In this document: positions 19,706 through 29,777 of the stretch, one piece after another
How the letters are laid out: each line of letters starts with the position of its first letter
Position numbering within the stretch: the first letter of the stretch is position 1
DNA from: Blattamonas nauphoetae
Lineage: Eukaryota > Preaxostyla > Oxymonadida
Reading direction: 5' to 3'
NCBI GenBank assembly: GCA_033064195.1
Contig: JARBJD010000025.1
Coordinates: forward strand, 62,001 to 126,000
DNA: 64,000 nt
The notes under the pieces: generated by a model
Told to the model about the DNA's origin: nothing
What the model saw: the letters and a program-made list of their open reading frames with translations, nothing else
Database searches by the model: none
Position numbers and translations under genes: made by a program

Positions 19706-21693
19706 GGTTAAGTATAGGCGCAGATCCGATTTTCGCTACGCGCAGATCCTTTTTTTTGGATACGCGCAGATCCAAATGGATACACGCAGATCCAAAAGGA
19801 TCGATGATTTATTTGTGCTTACCATATCCAATTCATGTCATTTCACTCTGAATGCTCACAATTCATATTTACTCTCACAAATTTATCACAAATCTGTTTT
19901 TGTACTGTCGTCAAACGAGAATGTCGATCTTCCCATCACCCGTCTCTCGATTGATGTTCCTACTCTAAATCTGAGACCGATATTACTTAGCTTGGTATGT
20001 AATTTTCCCACACTGACCATGTTTTTCCCTTTTCTTGTCCATGGATGACACTTCAGGCTGTTCTGAAACGTCTCCCAATAGCTATCAATTTTCTCTTCAA
20101 CATCAGCTCTGTTTCTAAAAATATTCACAACGATCCACGCTCTTCTCTTCCCTTCTACCGCTTTCGTATCGTCAACACACATTTCTTCATCCAAATCGTC
20201 ATCATATCTCGAATGAAGAAACGACAATGTATCTTGCTTTTGCTGGCATCAATTTCTGTATATTATTGTTTGTCGCATTAAATTTCACATATTTCTTCGA
20301 TATCTCTCTCCATACAACAGTCAAATTCTGTATATCCATCACAAGCACCACGATCTTCATGAGAATCCAATTTTGCGTTTCCTGGGTGATATCCGTCTGA
20401 AATGATCAACAAGTGATCCGGATGACCAGTAGTTTAGTATACTTCTGACAGCTTCCCCGATAAATCGCGATCGTGCTAGTTCTCATGACACTCGTCAGGA
20501 TTTCGTTCTGATATTGGCGTTTGGTTCCTCATTTCCGTGAAAATGAAACACCACCATCTCCTGCTCCAACTTTTAATACGTTGCTCACTCACAAGTCAAA
20601 AACTGCGGAAGAAATGATGATCCTCCCTCCTTCATCGTTACGTGCTCTCCATCCGGTGTATACCCCACCTATTGTCATTAAGCCGACGTCTCCACTCGCA
20701 AGCAGCTATGGGGATGTCAGGTCGACCAGCATGGAGTCAAAGAACACGCAGGCCAATTCTGTTCTGGAAGCTGTCGAGCAGAAAAGAAGAACAATCAAAA
20801 GTTTTCGGACTTCGTCACAAACGCACGGCAGGAGCGCAGCCTCAGCAAGAAAGGCGTCAATGCAGGACTCGTTCGCACCGTCGGAAGGAGCACGGCTGAG
20901 AAATCACTCTTCACGACGATCTCCGACCAACTGGACACTGATGCCCCCGAACCTCTCGTTCCTCGCCAAGCAGAACAGCATCCCCTCGTGAAACACAAAT
21001 ACAAGCCAAATGCAACCACAGCCATCGACAAGAAGTCAGCACGGTCTCTCAACATCTCCAACGACATCACAGCCAGATAATGGCAGTTTTGGTTCATCTG
21101 AGTTCAATCAATCATGACAGGCGTCATCTAGATCCGGGAATTCTTTCTCAAACAATGCAAACGTGATCAATCAATGTGAGCTCACGTAAAACACACCCGC
21201 CTCGTCGCTCGACCCCCTCTCTCCCCTCCAAATTTCCACAGTAACAATTCAATCCACCACTCCATTCTTTTTATTCTGTGTGATACAATAGAAGCCGCTA
21301 TACTGTCTACTTGTCCGCCTCCAATGCCGAAGGCCAACACACTCAATAACACTTGGTCTTTGTCGCCGTATTCGGGAATAATAGCATTATCATGGATCAC
21401 AACCAGAATTTTCAATATTTCATCCAGTGCAGTCTCTTCAAATAGCAATTTGCGACAGTCATCGTTTCGGAATCACCTTGTTCAATTTATCAACTTTTTT
21501 CAATCGATTTGTTATTCTGAAAGATGTGTGAGAGTAAATCAGTCCATATTGAAGTTTTCTGACACAATAACCAGCCATAAATTCGAACAGAAACAACAAA
21601 AGTTTAGATCTGCGTGTATCCATTTGGATCTGCGCGTATCCGGTTTTTTGGATCTGCGCGTAGCGAAAATCGGATCTGCGCCTATACTTAACC
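19706..21693 (+). mobile_element. E6: 2.0-kb Mutator-like TIR element with 9-bp TSD
   Basis: The ends are exact inverted repeats over GGTTAAGTATAGGCGCAG and continue as inverted tandem arrays of a GGATCTGCGCGTATCC-type unit. The TSD GTGTAGGAT occurs at 19697-19705 and 21694-21702. A 9-bp TSD and repetitive TIRs point to the Mutator (MULE) superfamily. No MURA-type transposase is seen; an interior frame at 20521-20991 may be captured host sequence. The element splits the ABC transporter at Walker B. A short remnant of the same terminus lies at 61057-61080. Confidence 0.85.
20521..20991 (+). CDS. Unrecognised 156-codon ORF carried by E6
   Basis: The product is Ser/Pro-rich and basic (SPAPTFNTLLTHKSK, EEMMILPPSSLRALHPVY, SRRSPTNWTLMPPNLSF), with a mid-region VLEAVEQKRRTIKSFRTS. 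It has no transposase motif. It lies in the middle of a Mutator-like element, so it may be a captured exon. The rest of E6 (19830-20520 and 21000-21600) shows no recognisable gene. Confidence 0.35.
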   Translation: MVPHFRENETPPSPAPTFNTLLTHKSKTAEEMMILPPSSLRALHPVYTPPIVIKPTSPLASSYGDVRSTSMESKNTQANSVLEAVEQKRRTIKSFRTSSQTHGRSAASARKASMQDSFAPSEGARLRNHSSRRSPTNWTLMPPNLSFLAKQNSIPS

Positions 21694-22126
21694 GTGTAGG
21701 ATGATCATCTCTCCGCTGTCGATGCGCATGTTGGGCGGTTCCTGATGGACAAGGGCATTTTGGGGAGACTGAGAGGAAATTCGAAGAGCTGCGGGAGCAG
21801 GGCATCAATTTTGAGAACACATCTACCATTGATGTTGTCCTCACAAATGTGAACGAAAACGACACCGACTCGACAAACAAATCATCTTCCACTCCATTTC
21901 CGTCCACCGCTGTCTCGCCTCTCGAAGACTAAGACAGCGCGGAGCAGGCAGCCCGTCAGATGATGACAGAGGAAGAACAGTCGACAGTTTCAATCTCGTT
22001 CAAGACATCCGTCCTGTCCACGATCCTGCTGTTGCTGTACGCTTGTGTCGTCGGCTGCTCGACGCATCGCTCGAACCGAATGATACACCAAAGACTCCTT
22101 CGCCATGTTGTGCACTGCCCAGTCTC
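21694..22126 (+). pseudogene. MRP-type ABC transporter, part 2 (end of NBD1, linker, start of TMD2)
   Basis: It continues the gene after E6: DDHLSAVDAHVGRFLMDKGI (Walker B and D-loop), then a deletion that removes the H-loop, then FEELREQGINFENTS and a linker MMTEEEQSTVSISFK, a hydrophobic STILLLLYACVVG and IHQRLLRHVVHCPVS. The frame changes at the deletion, and there is a TAA in the linker (LED-TAA-DSAEQ). It is interrupted by E7 exactly within CPVSFFDT. Confidence 0.75.
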
Positions 22127-24430
22127 GGGTAGTGCTACGCGCAGTCCGCGTTTTGACTAGGGGCAGTCCGCTTTTTGGGCTAGGGGCAGTCCAGTTTTGC
22201 TAGGGGCAGTCCGCACATTACTAGAGGCAGTCCGTCGTTTTCAGGGCTATTATCACAAATTTTCACTACTTTGTTTGCACTATGATCACAATAACACATA
22301 TTCTTATTCAATTTCTGTGAATATAGGATAATTTGTGAATTGATGACTGTCGATGATGGATTTTGTTTGATCTGACCAATTGTGACAGATATGTGTTAGT
22401 TTTGGTCATTCAAATCTTCACGGCACTGATAGTGAAGGATACGATGCGATAATGAGAGAATGGACCATATTGTTTCCATTTCAATGCAGGGTGAACCACT
22501 TTTTCGTAGACTCTGTTTCTTGAAATGAATGAAGGCAATTGTGAAACTATGAGCAAAAATCTTTTATTTCTCCATCTTCTCCCGTTTATTGATGATTAGT
22601 TTTGGGATTTATCACTCACCGATCCTGTTATTTCCTCATTGATTCTTTCACTCAATTGCCTGACTATTTGGACACATATTCACTTCAGAAAGGGAAAATT
22701 CATCTTTCAAATGTGAACAAAAACAAAATCCACAAGATAAAATGTCATAATTGGTTCAGAATGTCTTCAAATACTGATTGCTCATCGTCTTCGGTATCTT
22801 CCGAACCAGACTGATTCGCTAACTCCTCTCGGAGCAGTCTCTCCATCTCTTCCACCCAACAGTCGTTCTCAACTGAATGGAGTGTCGGGAGGTTGGGAGA
22901 GTGTCGCTGAATCGGCTGAAGAGGGCGTTCTTCGAAGTGTTCTGGAAATCGAGTGAAATGTCTTTCCGCAAAAGACGATCATTCCGTTCCCAATTCACTC
23001 GTTTGGGCTGAGTGGGTGCTGGTCTCGCTCTGCCTGGTATCTTCGTCCTCCTCACTCTGACATACTTCCCAACACCAGCCAGAAAGTCGTTCACGTTCCC
23101 ATCCACAAATCGAGGTTGCGAATTGTAGCGAATCGTCGCTCTCGCTTTCACTGCTCGCTGTTGGGCTGCTCGAGTGAAGACGGGGTGCGTGGGGTTGAGT
23201 GGCCGGAAAGAGAGTGTGATCGGCACGCGGACATCGCTCATCAGCAGAGACGGGCGATATCCAATGTTATCTTCCAAAACAGTCGCAGTTTTGTTCTTCC
23301 GCTGCGAGTCTGGCGAATCCCACATGTCTGTTCGGATGAAGGATTGCTTCTCGAACTCTTCCGACACTTTCTGAAGGAAGGTCAGGTTTTCTTGGTGTTC
23401 GGCCGAAAGTGGAGTGAATGAAAGGGTGGATGGATTGTATCGAGGCAGAGGGACAATCCGTCTGAAGTTTTGGAGAGTTCGCATTTCTGATTGGAGAGCC
23501 GCGACAGCTGTGTTTGATTCAGCAGCGTTCACATCAAATAAGAACACTCCATTGTTCATCGTTTTCCCACAATATCAATTCCATCTTTTGAAAATCCACA
23601 CGACACAACTGTGCTCTTTTTCCTTCGTGGAGGTGGGAACGGTCTATCCTGTTCAGGATCTGGCTGTTGCATGAATATCGGGATGAATGAGCCTTTCGAC
23701 GAGTTTCTTGGATTATGGTACAGAATCATTCGAAGGTCGAACAGTGAAATGATCCCACTGTTTTCCTCAGCCACAGCAAATCTCCATCCATCGTGGTGAA
23801 TGTCGAATCCGAGCAGATGGTTGCCTTGAACCTGCGGTGCCTTCCTTTCCGACTGCACAATGTGTTCTTCCAAAGGCTGTGCTGGATCTTGAACTGAATT
23901 GGATGATGGGTATTGCAGCACGAGCGAGGAAAGATATTCCGAGCGTTCACCAGTTCGGTCCGGGTATGTCAATAATTCTGGAAATCTCACATGTTGTTCC
24001 TCAAAACAGGAAAGTTCAGTTGCTTTAGACTAGATCAGAGCTGATCCCGACCCATAACTTTAGTTGTTGCGAGAGACAAGAGATCTTGACTGAAAAATCG
24101 TTCTTGATTTCGAAAAATCCCCTCTGATGTCCTGTTGGATTTCCTTTTAACTTTGAATGTCAGTTATCTCTCATGTTCGGTCAGATCCTAAAATGTCCTC
24201 CTTCAATGGCCGCCTTCTCATATCTCGGTTTGAATTCGCTGGATATCAATATCAAAATGCCTCATTTTGCAAACTGTTTCAGAAAAATCAAATGAATCAT
24301 TAAAAACAACCGGAAAATTGACGGACTGCCTCTAGTATTGTGCGGACTGCCCCTAGCAAAAGTCGGACTGCCCCTAGCCCAAAAAGCGGACTGCCCCTAG
24401 TCAAAACGGGGACTGCGCGTAGCAACACCC
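22127..24430 (+). mobile_element. E7: 2.3-kb Mutator-like TIR element with 9-bp TSD and WD40-like cargo
   Basis: The ends GGGTAGTGCTACGCGCAGTC and, in reverse complement, GGGTGTTGCTACGCGCAGTC are inverted. Both continue as inverted arrays of a CTAGGGGCAGTCCG-type unit. The TSD CCCAGTCTC occurs at 22118-22126 and 24431-24439. E6 and E7 share the core CTACGCGCAG and the TSD length, so they belong to one superfamily. The interior carries a minus-strand gene fragment. No transposase was seen. Confidence 0.85.
22819..23990 (-). pseudogene. WD40-like protein gene fragment carried by E7, one frame change
   Basis: On the minus strand, 23990-23556 encodes two WD40-style blades (HHDGWRFAVAEENSGIISLF and VVSCGFSKDGIDIVG). 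A frame change of one base at about 23558 leads to MNNGVFLFDVNAAESNTAV and a basic tail with FVDGNVNDFLAGVGKYVRVR, ending at 22819. WD40 domains usually serve as interaction platforms; the specific family was not identified. The frame change may be decay or a sequence error. Its position inside a Mutator-like element suggests capture (Pack-MULE-like). Confidence 0.5.
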
Positions 24431-25560
24431 CCCAGTCTCGTTCTTCGACACAGCTCCGCTCGGACGCGTTATCAACCGTTTTGGAGGAGACATCGCGCAG
24501 ACCGACATGAACCTGATCATCCAGCAGTACGACGTTTATTTGGACAATCATTAGTTTCATTGGACAGATCTTGATCATCGCGATTTCAACGCCGTTGTTC
24601 CTTGCGATCGGCCTTCCTGTGCTTGTTCTCTTCGGAATCGTTCTTGTGTTGTATTCGAGAGCAGCGAGAGATCTGCAGCGACTTGACTCCGTTTCCTGCT
24701 CGCCTGTTATCTCCATCTTCTCCGAAGTGATCAACGGCGCGGGTCTCTCCACCATCCGCTCCTTCCACCAAGAAGACCGCTGGAAGAGGCGATTCGAAGA
24801 GAAAGTGGACGACTGGACAGTGCGAACTCCGCTGAACTGGGAAGGGAAGGCGTGGGGGACCGCATACAACGCGCCCATTGTGACGATCAACGTCGCTGGT
24901 GTGATGGTCATCGGCTGGTTTTTCATGACCGCCCCACAACTCTCAGTCGCCCTGACATCCTCCCTCAATTTCAACACACTTGGAATCAACCTCGTCATGT
25001 AGTTCTTCGAGCTCGATTCGAAGATGACGAGCTTCGAATGTGTTCAATTCTGTTCAACCAGCCTTCATCAAGAAACATCGATGAGCTCTGTCTCTCCACC
25101 GAAAGAATGGCCTCCTGTCGGGAATGTGAGCTTTGAGAATGTGACGTTCCGATATCGCCCAGGCCTGCCTTTCGTACGTCACCACGTGTCGTTTGCTGTG
25201 AATGGTGGAGAAACGATCCGAGAGTGTGGCACGACTAGTGCTGGGAAGTCGCTTCTTCTGTTGACACTCTTCAGACTCTTCGAGCATGACCCATCATTCT
25301 CGCCTCTCTCCATCGACGTAGACACCGGAATGCCTGTCCCTGTCGATTTCCACCAGGAACAAAACTCAGGACGTGTCGTGATCGACGATGTGGACATCTC
25401 GAACGTCTAAATCCAACGAGTTTGCCGCTCTATTGCCATAATCCCGCAAAATCCCATACTCCTCACAGGGAATGTTCGGAGCAATCTCGACATTGCCGAA
25501 CGGTGCACCGACGACCGCATTTGGGAGGTGCTGGACCTGGTTGAGATGCGGAAGCGAGAA
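24431..25560 (+). pseudogene. MRP-type ABC transporter, part 3 (TMD2 and truncated NBD2)
   Basis: It continues after E7 with [18 protein letters not shown], typical of the ABCC TMD2. A frame change lies near 24548 (YLDN to ISFIGQ). Then come PVLVLFGIVLVLYSRAARDL, INGAGLSTIRSFHQEDRWK and NFNTLGINLVM-TAG-FFEL. NBD2 shows PPVGNVSFENVTFRYRPGLP, a degenerate Walker A GTTSAGKSLLL (about 25228-25260), VVIDDVDISNV-TAA-IQRV and IAIIPQNPILL, then stops after IWEVLDLVEM. The signature, Walker B and H-loop of NBD2 are absent. The gene is clearly not functional as read. Confidence 0.8.
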
Positions 25561-26252
25561 GAAGAAACGGAAAAATGAAAAGGTAGTGAGAAAGCGGAAG
25601 GAAGAAGCAGATAGAAGAAGACAAGAAGATGAAGAATGTTTGAGGAAGAAAGAACAAGAGAGACAACTCACATTCTCGTCGAACACGTCATCCTGCGACT
25701 GATCCTCTCCAGACTCACCCAATAGCATGAAAAGGAGAAGCTGGGAAGGAGGAGAGAGGAGTTGATCGACTGGCATCTCCAAAGGTGGAGTACGGGGTGC
25801 AAGGAGGAAGGGAGAATGACAGTGACAGAAGGCCAGAGAAGGGAAGGAGTTCAAATGAGGGGTGAAGAACGATTCTTGTTCCAAACAAGGAATGAAACTG
25901 AATCGAAACGCGATCCCGATGTTGATCTCAAGAATTCGGTTCCAATGGACATCGACAGAGACAAACGTTCGGTGAAGAGAGAAAGAAAGAAACAATGAGT
26001 GAGAGTATCACTTTTCTACGGAGAAATCAAGTGTCCATGGTTGGAATTGAGTGAGAGTCAAGTGATTATGGGCCAGATCATGCAATTTTCATCCACACGT
26101 CTCGTTTTCAATTATCATTTCAACAATCAGTATTTATCGATGAAATGAACCATTTTGCACAAAGTGAAAAACAAGAAATACTCAAGAGGGGAATTGAACC
26201 TTGAATCCCCATTCGTACATTTAGCAATTTAGTCGTACATGTAGTAAAGCCC
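25561..26252 (+). other. Purine-rich stretch and right end of E5
   Basis: 25550-25680 is an AG-rich run encoding Lys/Glu repeats. A frame at 25762-25998 encodes a charged, unrecognised product. The last 65 bp are the right TIR of E5. Within it, on the minus strand, GGTTCAATTCCCC resembles a tRNA B box. Confidence 0.4.
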
Positions 26253-26260
26253 GATTTTTG

Positions 26261-28674
26261 AAACATAGAGATTGTACTTATCACTGTTCAGCTAAAAAGA
26301 GACACAATAAACGATTGCAGATGAAGTGTGAAGGTCATTCTGGATCGTGCCACAAAAAAGTACACTATGGAAACTCAAAAATTTTGTTTTCTTCATTTCA
26401 CCTCATTTCGCAAGAATTAGTTGTTTTCTTGATAAAATAGGTGAAATGGAAGAGAAATCGGTGAAATGGGGCGTATGATCAATTTTTGTGTGATCAACGT
26501 GATCACACTATGGTCCCTGTCAATGTCCAATTCTTCCTTGTAGTCTCTTCATCGAACGAGATCATCCTGACTTACTGGTTTGGATCGAAACGCGATTTCA
26601 TCACACTCTGTGTCGTCTTCATCACTTCAAAAGTGATTTCCAGCCTCTATATTGCAACATTATTTGTCGCTGCTTCAGATGCCGGCCATCTAATCTTCTC
26701 TTTCTTCTTGGACACTTACCACTATTGACTGGAGCCTTTCTTGTTGGAAAATTCTTCAACGGGGAAGATCACTCTCTCACGTGAGGTATATCCGCTCTTT
26801 TCGGCTATTTCATCCTCTTCAGAGCGACAGAACTCACAAATACGGCATTTCATCTCGGGATCATCCTCCTCTTCAAAACCATCGACATTCATCGTTCTTT
26901 CACAAAATTCACAACAAATCAAAACAAATACAACCTTCTTGTACAACAGAACTGCAATTAATCCTGCACACGGTCCATCTGGGATTTACACTACTGAGGT
27001 TACACAATTCAGGGAATTTGGAACTTTCCTGCAAGAAGACAAGAAAAATTACGAACCTTTCTTCCAGCTTCGATTCGCGTCATGTCACTACTAGACCATA
27101 ATAGTCGTCGAGGTGTAGAGAATCTTCCGCGAGAAGGACTGACCATCAGATGTTGATCTCGCGTTGGAATCTGCGTTCGACTGTCAACCCGACAAAAAGG
27201 ATCGTTTCAAAAAGATGAAATTTTGCAGAGCGTGCTGACAACGATATTGAACTGTAGTTTGTGGATGACGTGACTCAGTCTCGTAATTGAATGTGATGGT
27301 GGAAAGAGTACATCAATCAATCCCATAACAAACTGAGTATCAACAGGTTTCAAAAAAAGTTCCAAATTCCCTGAGCCATGTAACCTCAGTAGTTCGACCA
27401 CAAAATGTCCATTTCTAGATGCAGTCATCGGAAAACACAGTCATTCCTCCAATATACCCTCCACAGTGTGCTCCTTACCATCACTCGATCGATCTTAGAA
27501 ATTGCGTTTTCATTCTTAGCAACCATCATTAAAGACTCGCGGAGAAATGAGCTGTCGATACATGCCAATCACCTTCTCCGCACAATCTTTCAGTCGAACG
27601 CAACCACTATCCTTTTCATTGGGTGAGAATTTTTGATATCGTAAAAAAGATCAAATACCCTTCTTCGAATCTCGTCTCATCCCACAGCTGAGACATACAT
27701 TGTCCATTCTCAAAGACTCGTTGGAGACACCATTCGATGTCATTCTCGTGAAATTAGACTAAACACTGACAAGACGGATTATTCTCGTTTTCTGATTCTG
27801 ATTCTCGAACTTGTTTATGATCTCAAAAATTCTCACCCATTCTCTTGCTTTTCATCCCTCGCGCTGCCCCCAAGAATCGTCTCAACATGGAGAACAATCC
27901 TCGTGATCGTTGCTGACATTTACAACGTCAATTTCCAACACAATCAAATTCAAGACTATCATTCTCAGTTCAACAGGGCCGGATGTGTTCAACAAGTTCA
28001 CCCATGCGTTTCAGAGAGGGGATCATCTCTAGTGTGAGCACCGTCTCCACTGACGGTATTCTGGAACTCCACGAAACTGGAACACTATTTTCACGGAATC
28101 GATCTCGTTGGGATGGATCCAACTGGCAGATGGTCAGAAGACCTCAGACAATTGGACCAATGGAAGACAAACCTATCTCTCCCAATATCATCAGTCTTCG
28201 CCGATCTGTATCACGCAGCGTCACACTTTCCAAACTTCCTCTTATTTCTCGCATCGCTTCAAGAGATGACGAGCCGACTGTACTGTTACCAAGCTTCCTC
28301 ACGTCATCAATTCTCATCACAATACACACGTTTTGTTCATCTATCTTTGATAAATGACTTCTTTCTGTTTCAATTTCATCCTTTCCTTGTTTCAATCACC
28401 CAAACAGCCAAATCCGAGATGATCCTTTTGATCTGACCCACACAATCACGTCATCGTTTGAATTCTCTCTGAAGGAGTGTTTTGATGGAAATAGCAACCC
28501 TAATCGAACCCCTTCTGATGATGCGTTCATGATTACTCAAATACAAATGGATATGTTCATTGATCTTGTTGGTGAAAACATAATAGTATTTTACGAGTCT
28601 CCGAACTCCTAAATAGGAGATTGGACATTGGACTGGACATTGTCATCGGACCTGGACATAGCTTAACAGGCCAA
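26261..28674 (+). other. Own sequence of E2, right portion
   Basis: No gene was recognised with confidence. Open stretches at 26486-26728 (hydrophobic), 26741-27101, 27405-27626 and 27983-28436 show no known motif. Two arms at about 26989-27024 and 27360-27397 are inverted copies of ACTACTGAGGTTACA...GGAATTTGGAAC, and both can be read as LLRLHxSGNLEL. The extreme right end carries the TTGGAC repeats and the E2 terminus. Confidence 0.45.
26989..27397. repeat. Inverted repeat, arms of about 35 bp, 0.4 kb apart
   Basis: The left arm ACTACTGAGGTTACA plus TCAGGGAATTTGGAAC recurs inverted at the right, ending at CTCAGTAGT. No clear TSD flanks the arms. Each arm is translatable as LLRLHNSGNLEL or LLRLHGSGNLEL on opposite strands, so it may be an inverted duplication of a coding segment rather than a MITE. 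Confidence 0.5.
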
Positions 28675-29285
28675 TTGAGTGTGTCGACTGTGGCAGTAAT
28701 GCCAAGTTCTTCGAGAGATCTCGGAAGTGCTAGATTTGCGAGAAAGCTGATGATGTCGACTTGACGGTTGAACATCGTTTCATTTCCTGCGACTGGCAGT
28801 GTGTGAGGTTGGACAGTTGCTAACACGTTGCTGATGAGATTTGTCTCATCGAGGCGACATAGAAAGAGTTGAGATGATAACGCAATTACATTGCGAAGTA
28901 ACGACAATGCTGCGACAACTACAGTCGAGTGTGGAGATGACACCAGAGTCAGAATGCTATTAACAAAGCCAGAAGGCGATCTGGCTGAAGAGGGAACGAG
29001 GTCGGTCACGAATTTGTCTACTTCTTCGAAATCGCCCCACTTCGGCTCGAGGATTTTCAAAAATTGGGCAGCTCTGTCTTGGAGGGCATTGTCAAAAGGA
29101 TATTCAGCTTTAACAAGAGTAACAAGCGAGTTGTAAATGGTTGATTTGTCCTCAAAAGACAATTTTGACTTCGGATCGAAAGACAGGAAAGGTTCTTTGT
29201 TAACCACGATAATTGAAGGTGAATCCAGAGAACCATTCGATAAGGCATCGTTTGAAGTCTTCAAAGAATCTATTTCATCATTCAT
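28675..29285 (-). CDS. Array copy A6, 5' part (split by element E2)
   Basis: It starts at the MNDEIDSLKTS start codon (29285), 14 nt after a GGGATGATC box. It carries FDPKSKLSFEDKS, LVTLVKAEYPFDNALQDR, FVTDLVPSSARSPSGFVNS, SPHSTVVVAALSLL, VQPHTLPVAGNE and LEELGITATVDTLN. It stops exactly at the E2 terminus. The remainder is at 12483-12953. Confidence 0.8.
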
Positions 29286-29445
29286 TGAATCGGGAGGAGG
29301 ATCATCCCATTGGTCGTTTGTTGAACGAAATCCAACTTTCGCTTGAACAAAAAATGAATTCTCCAATTAAAGAAAATGAAGATTAAGAGAAGAATGAAAT
29401 GAATCGTCATTGACAACGAATACGTTCAGTGAAATGGAAGTCGCT

Positions 29446-29777
29446 TTCAGAAAAGCAAGAAATTGAGTGAGCAGGACAGAAGAATGAACAAAGTCAGTCA
29501 CGAGTTTGTCTGCTCCTTCTTTGTTGCGCAACATTTGTTCGATGTTCTTCAGAAATTGTGCGGCTCTGTCCTGAAGGGCAATGTCAAATGGGTATTCAGC
29601 TTTCACGAGGGCAACTAGCGAACAGTAAATTGATGATTTGTCTTCAAACGACAATTCGGAGTTCGGAACAAAATTCAGGAATGGTTCGCGCAATGTGTCC
29701 ACAGTTGAATGTGAGTCAGGTGAATGAGTCAAAGAGGCATCAGAAGATGTTTTCGAACGAGAAAGTTCTGCTTTCAT
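29446..29777 (-). pseudogene. Array copy A7: truncated A-type paralogue
   Basis: The first 110 residues are preserved (FVPNSELSFEDKSSIYCSLV, ALVKAEYPFDIALQDRAAQF, KLVTDFVHSS). The sequence then passes directly into the leader of A6 (FVVNDDSFHSSLNLHFL reading, 29286-29445). About 250 codons and block B are absent, which suggests deletion by unequal exchange between neighbouring units. The GGGATGATC box lies 16 nt before the ATG. Confidence 0.75.

Larger units (their letters stand above)
18307..26252 (+). mobile_element. E5: 7.9-kb TIR element carrying an MRP-type ABC transporter gene
   Basis: The left end begins GGGCCTTGCTAAATGTACGA and the right end in reverse complement GGGCTTTACTACATGTACGA. 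Similarity continues for about 60 nt, including GCTAAATGTACGAATGGGGA. An exact 8-bp TSD, GATTTTTG, occurs at 18299-18306 and 26253-26260. Nearly the whole interior is a decayed ABC transporter gene, itself interrupted by E6 and E7. No transposase was seen. It is an unusually large host-gene cargo for a non-autonomous element. Confidence 0.85.
12954..28674 (+). mobile_element. E2: 15.7-kb nested TIR element inserted in array copy A6
   Basis: The left end is TTGGCATGTTAA and the reverse complement of the right end is TTGGCCTGTTAA. An exact 8-bp TSD, TTGAGTGT, occurs at 12946-12953 and 28675-28682. Both ends are rich in TTGGAC/GTCC repeats (12965-13310 and 28625-28660). The flanks are the two halves of one A-type gene whose frame is restored by removal. 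About 12.6 kb is later insertions: E3 and E5, only 13 bp apart. The element's own sequence is therefore about 3.1 kb (12954-13647, 18286-18298, 26261-28674) and encodes nothing I recognise. The superfamily is undetermined; no transposase was seen. Confidence 0.8.

Noticed and set aside
18772-25560. A functional ABC transporter with transposons spliced out as introns
   Set aside because: Several domains are deleted, Walker A of NBD2 is degenerate and there are in-frame stops and frame changes outside the elements.
25366-25995. Minus-strand frame of about 200 codons opposite the end of the transporter
   Set aside because: It is the complement of the purine-rich run and of NBD2 coding sequence and has no recognisable motif.
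13345-26490. A further nested element with ends near 13350 and 26480 (CCCATTTC...ATTTCTC inverted similarity)
   Set aside because: The similarity is loose and no duplicated target flanks could be identified.
12954-28674. E2 as a Polinton/Maverick or other virus-like element because of its size and inverted ends
   Set aside because: No capsid, DNA polymerase B, integrase or packaging gene is visible, the TSD is 8 bp rather than 6, and most of the length is later insertions.
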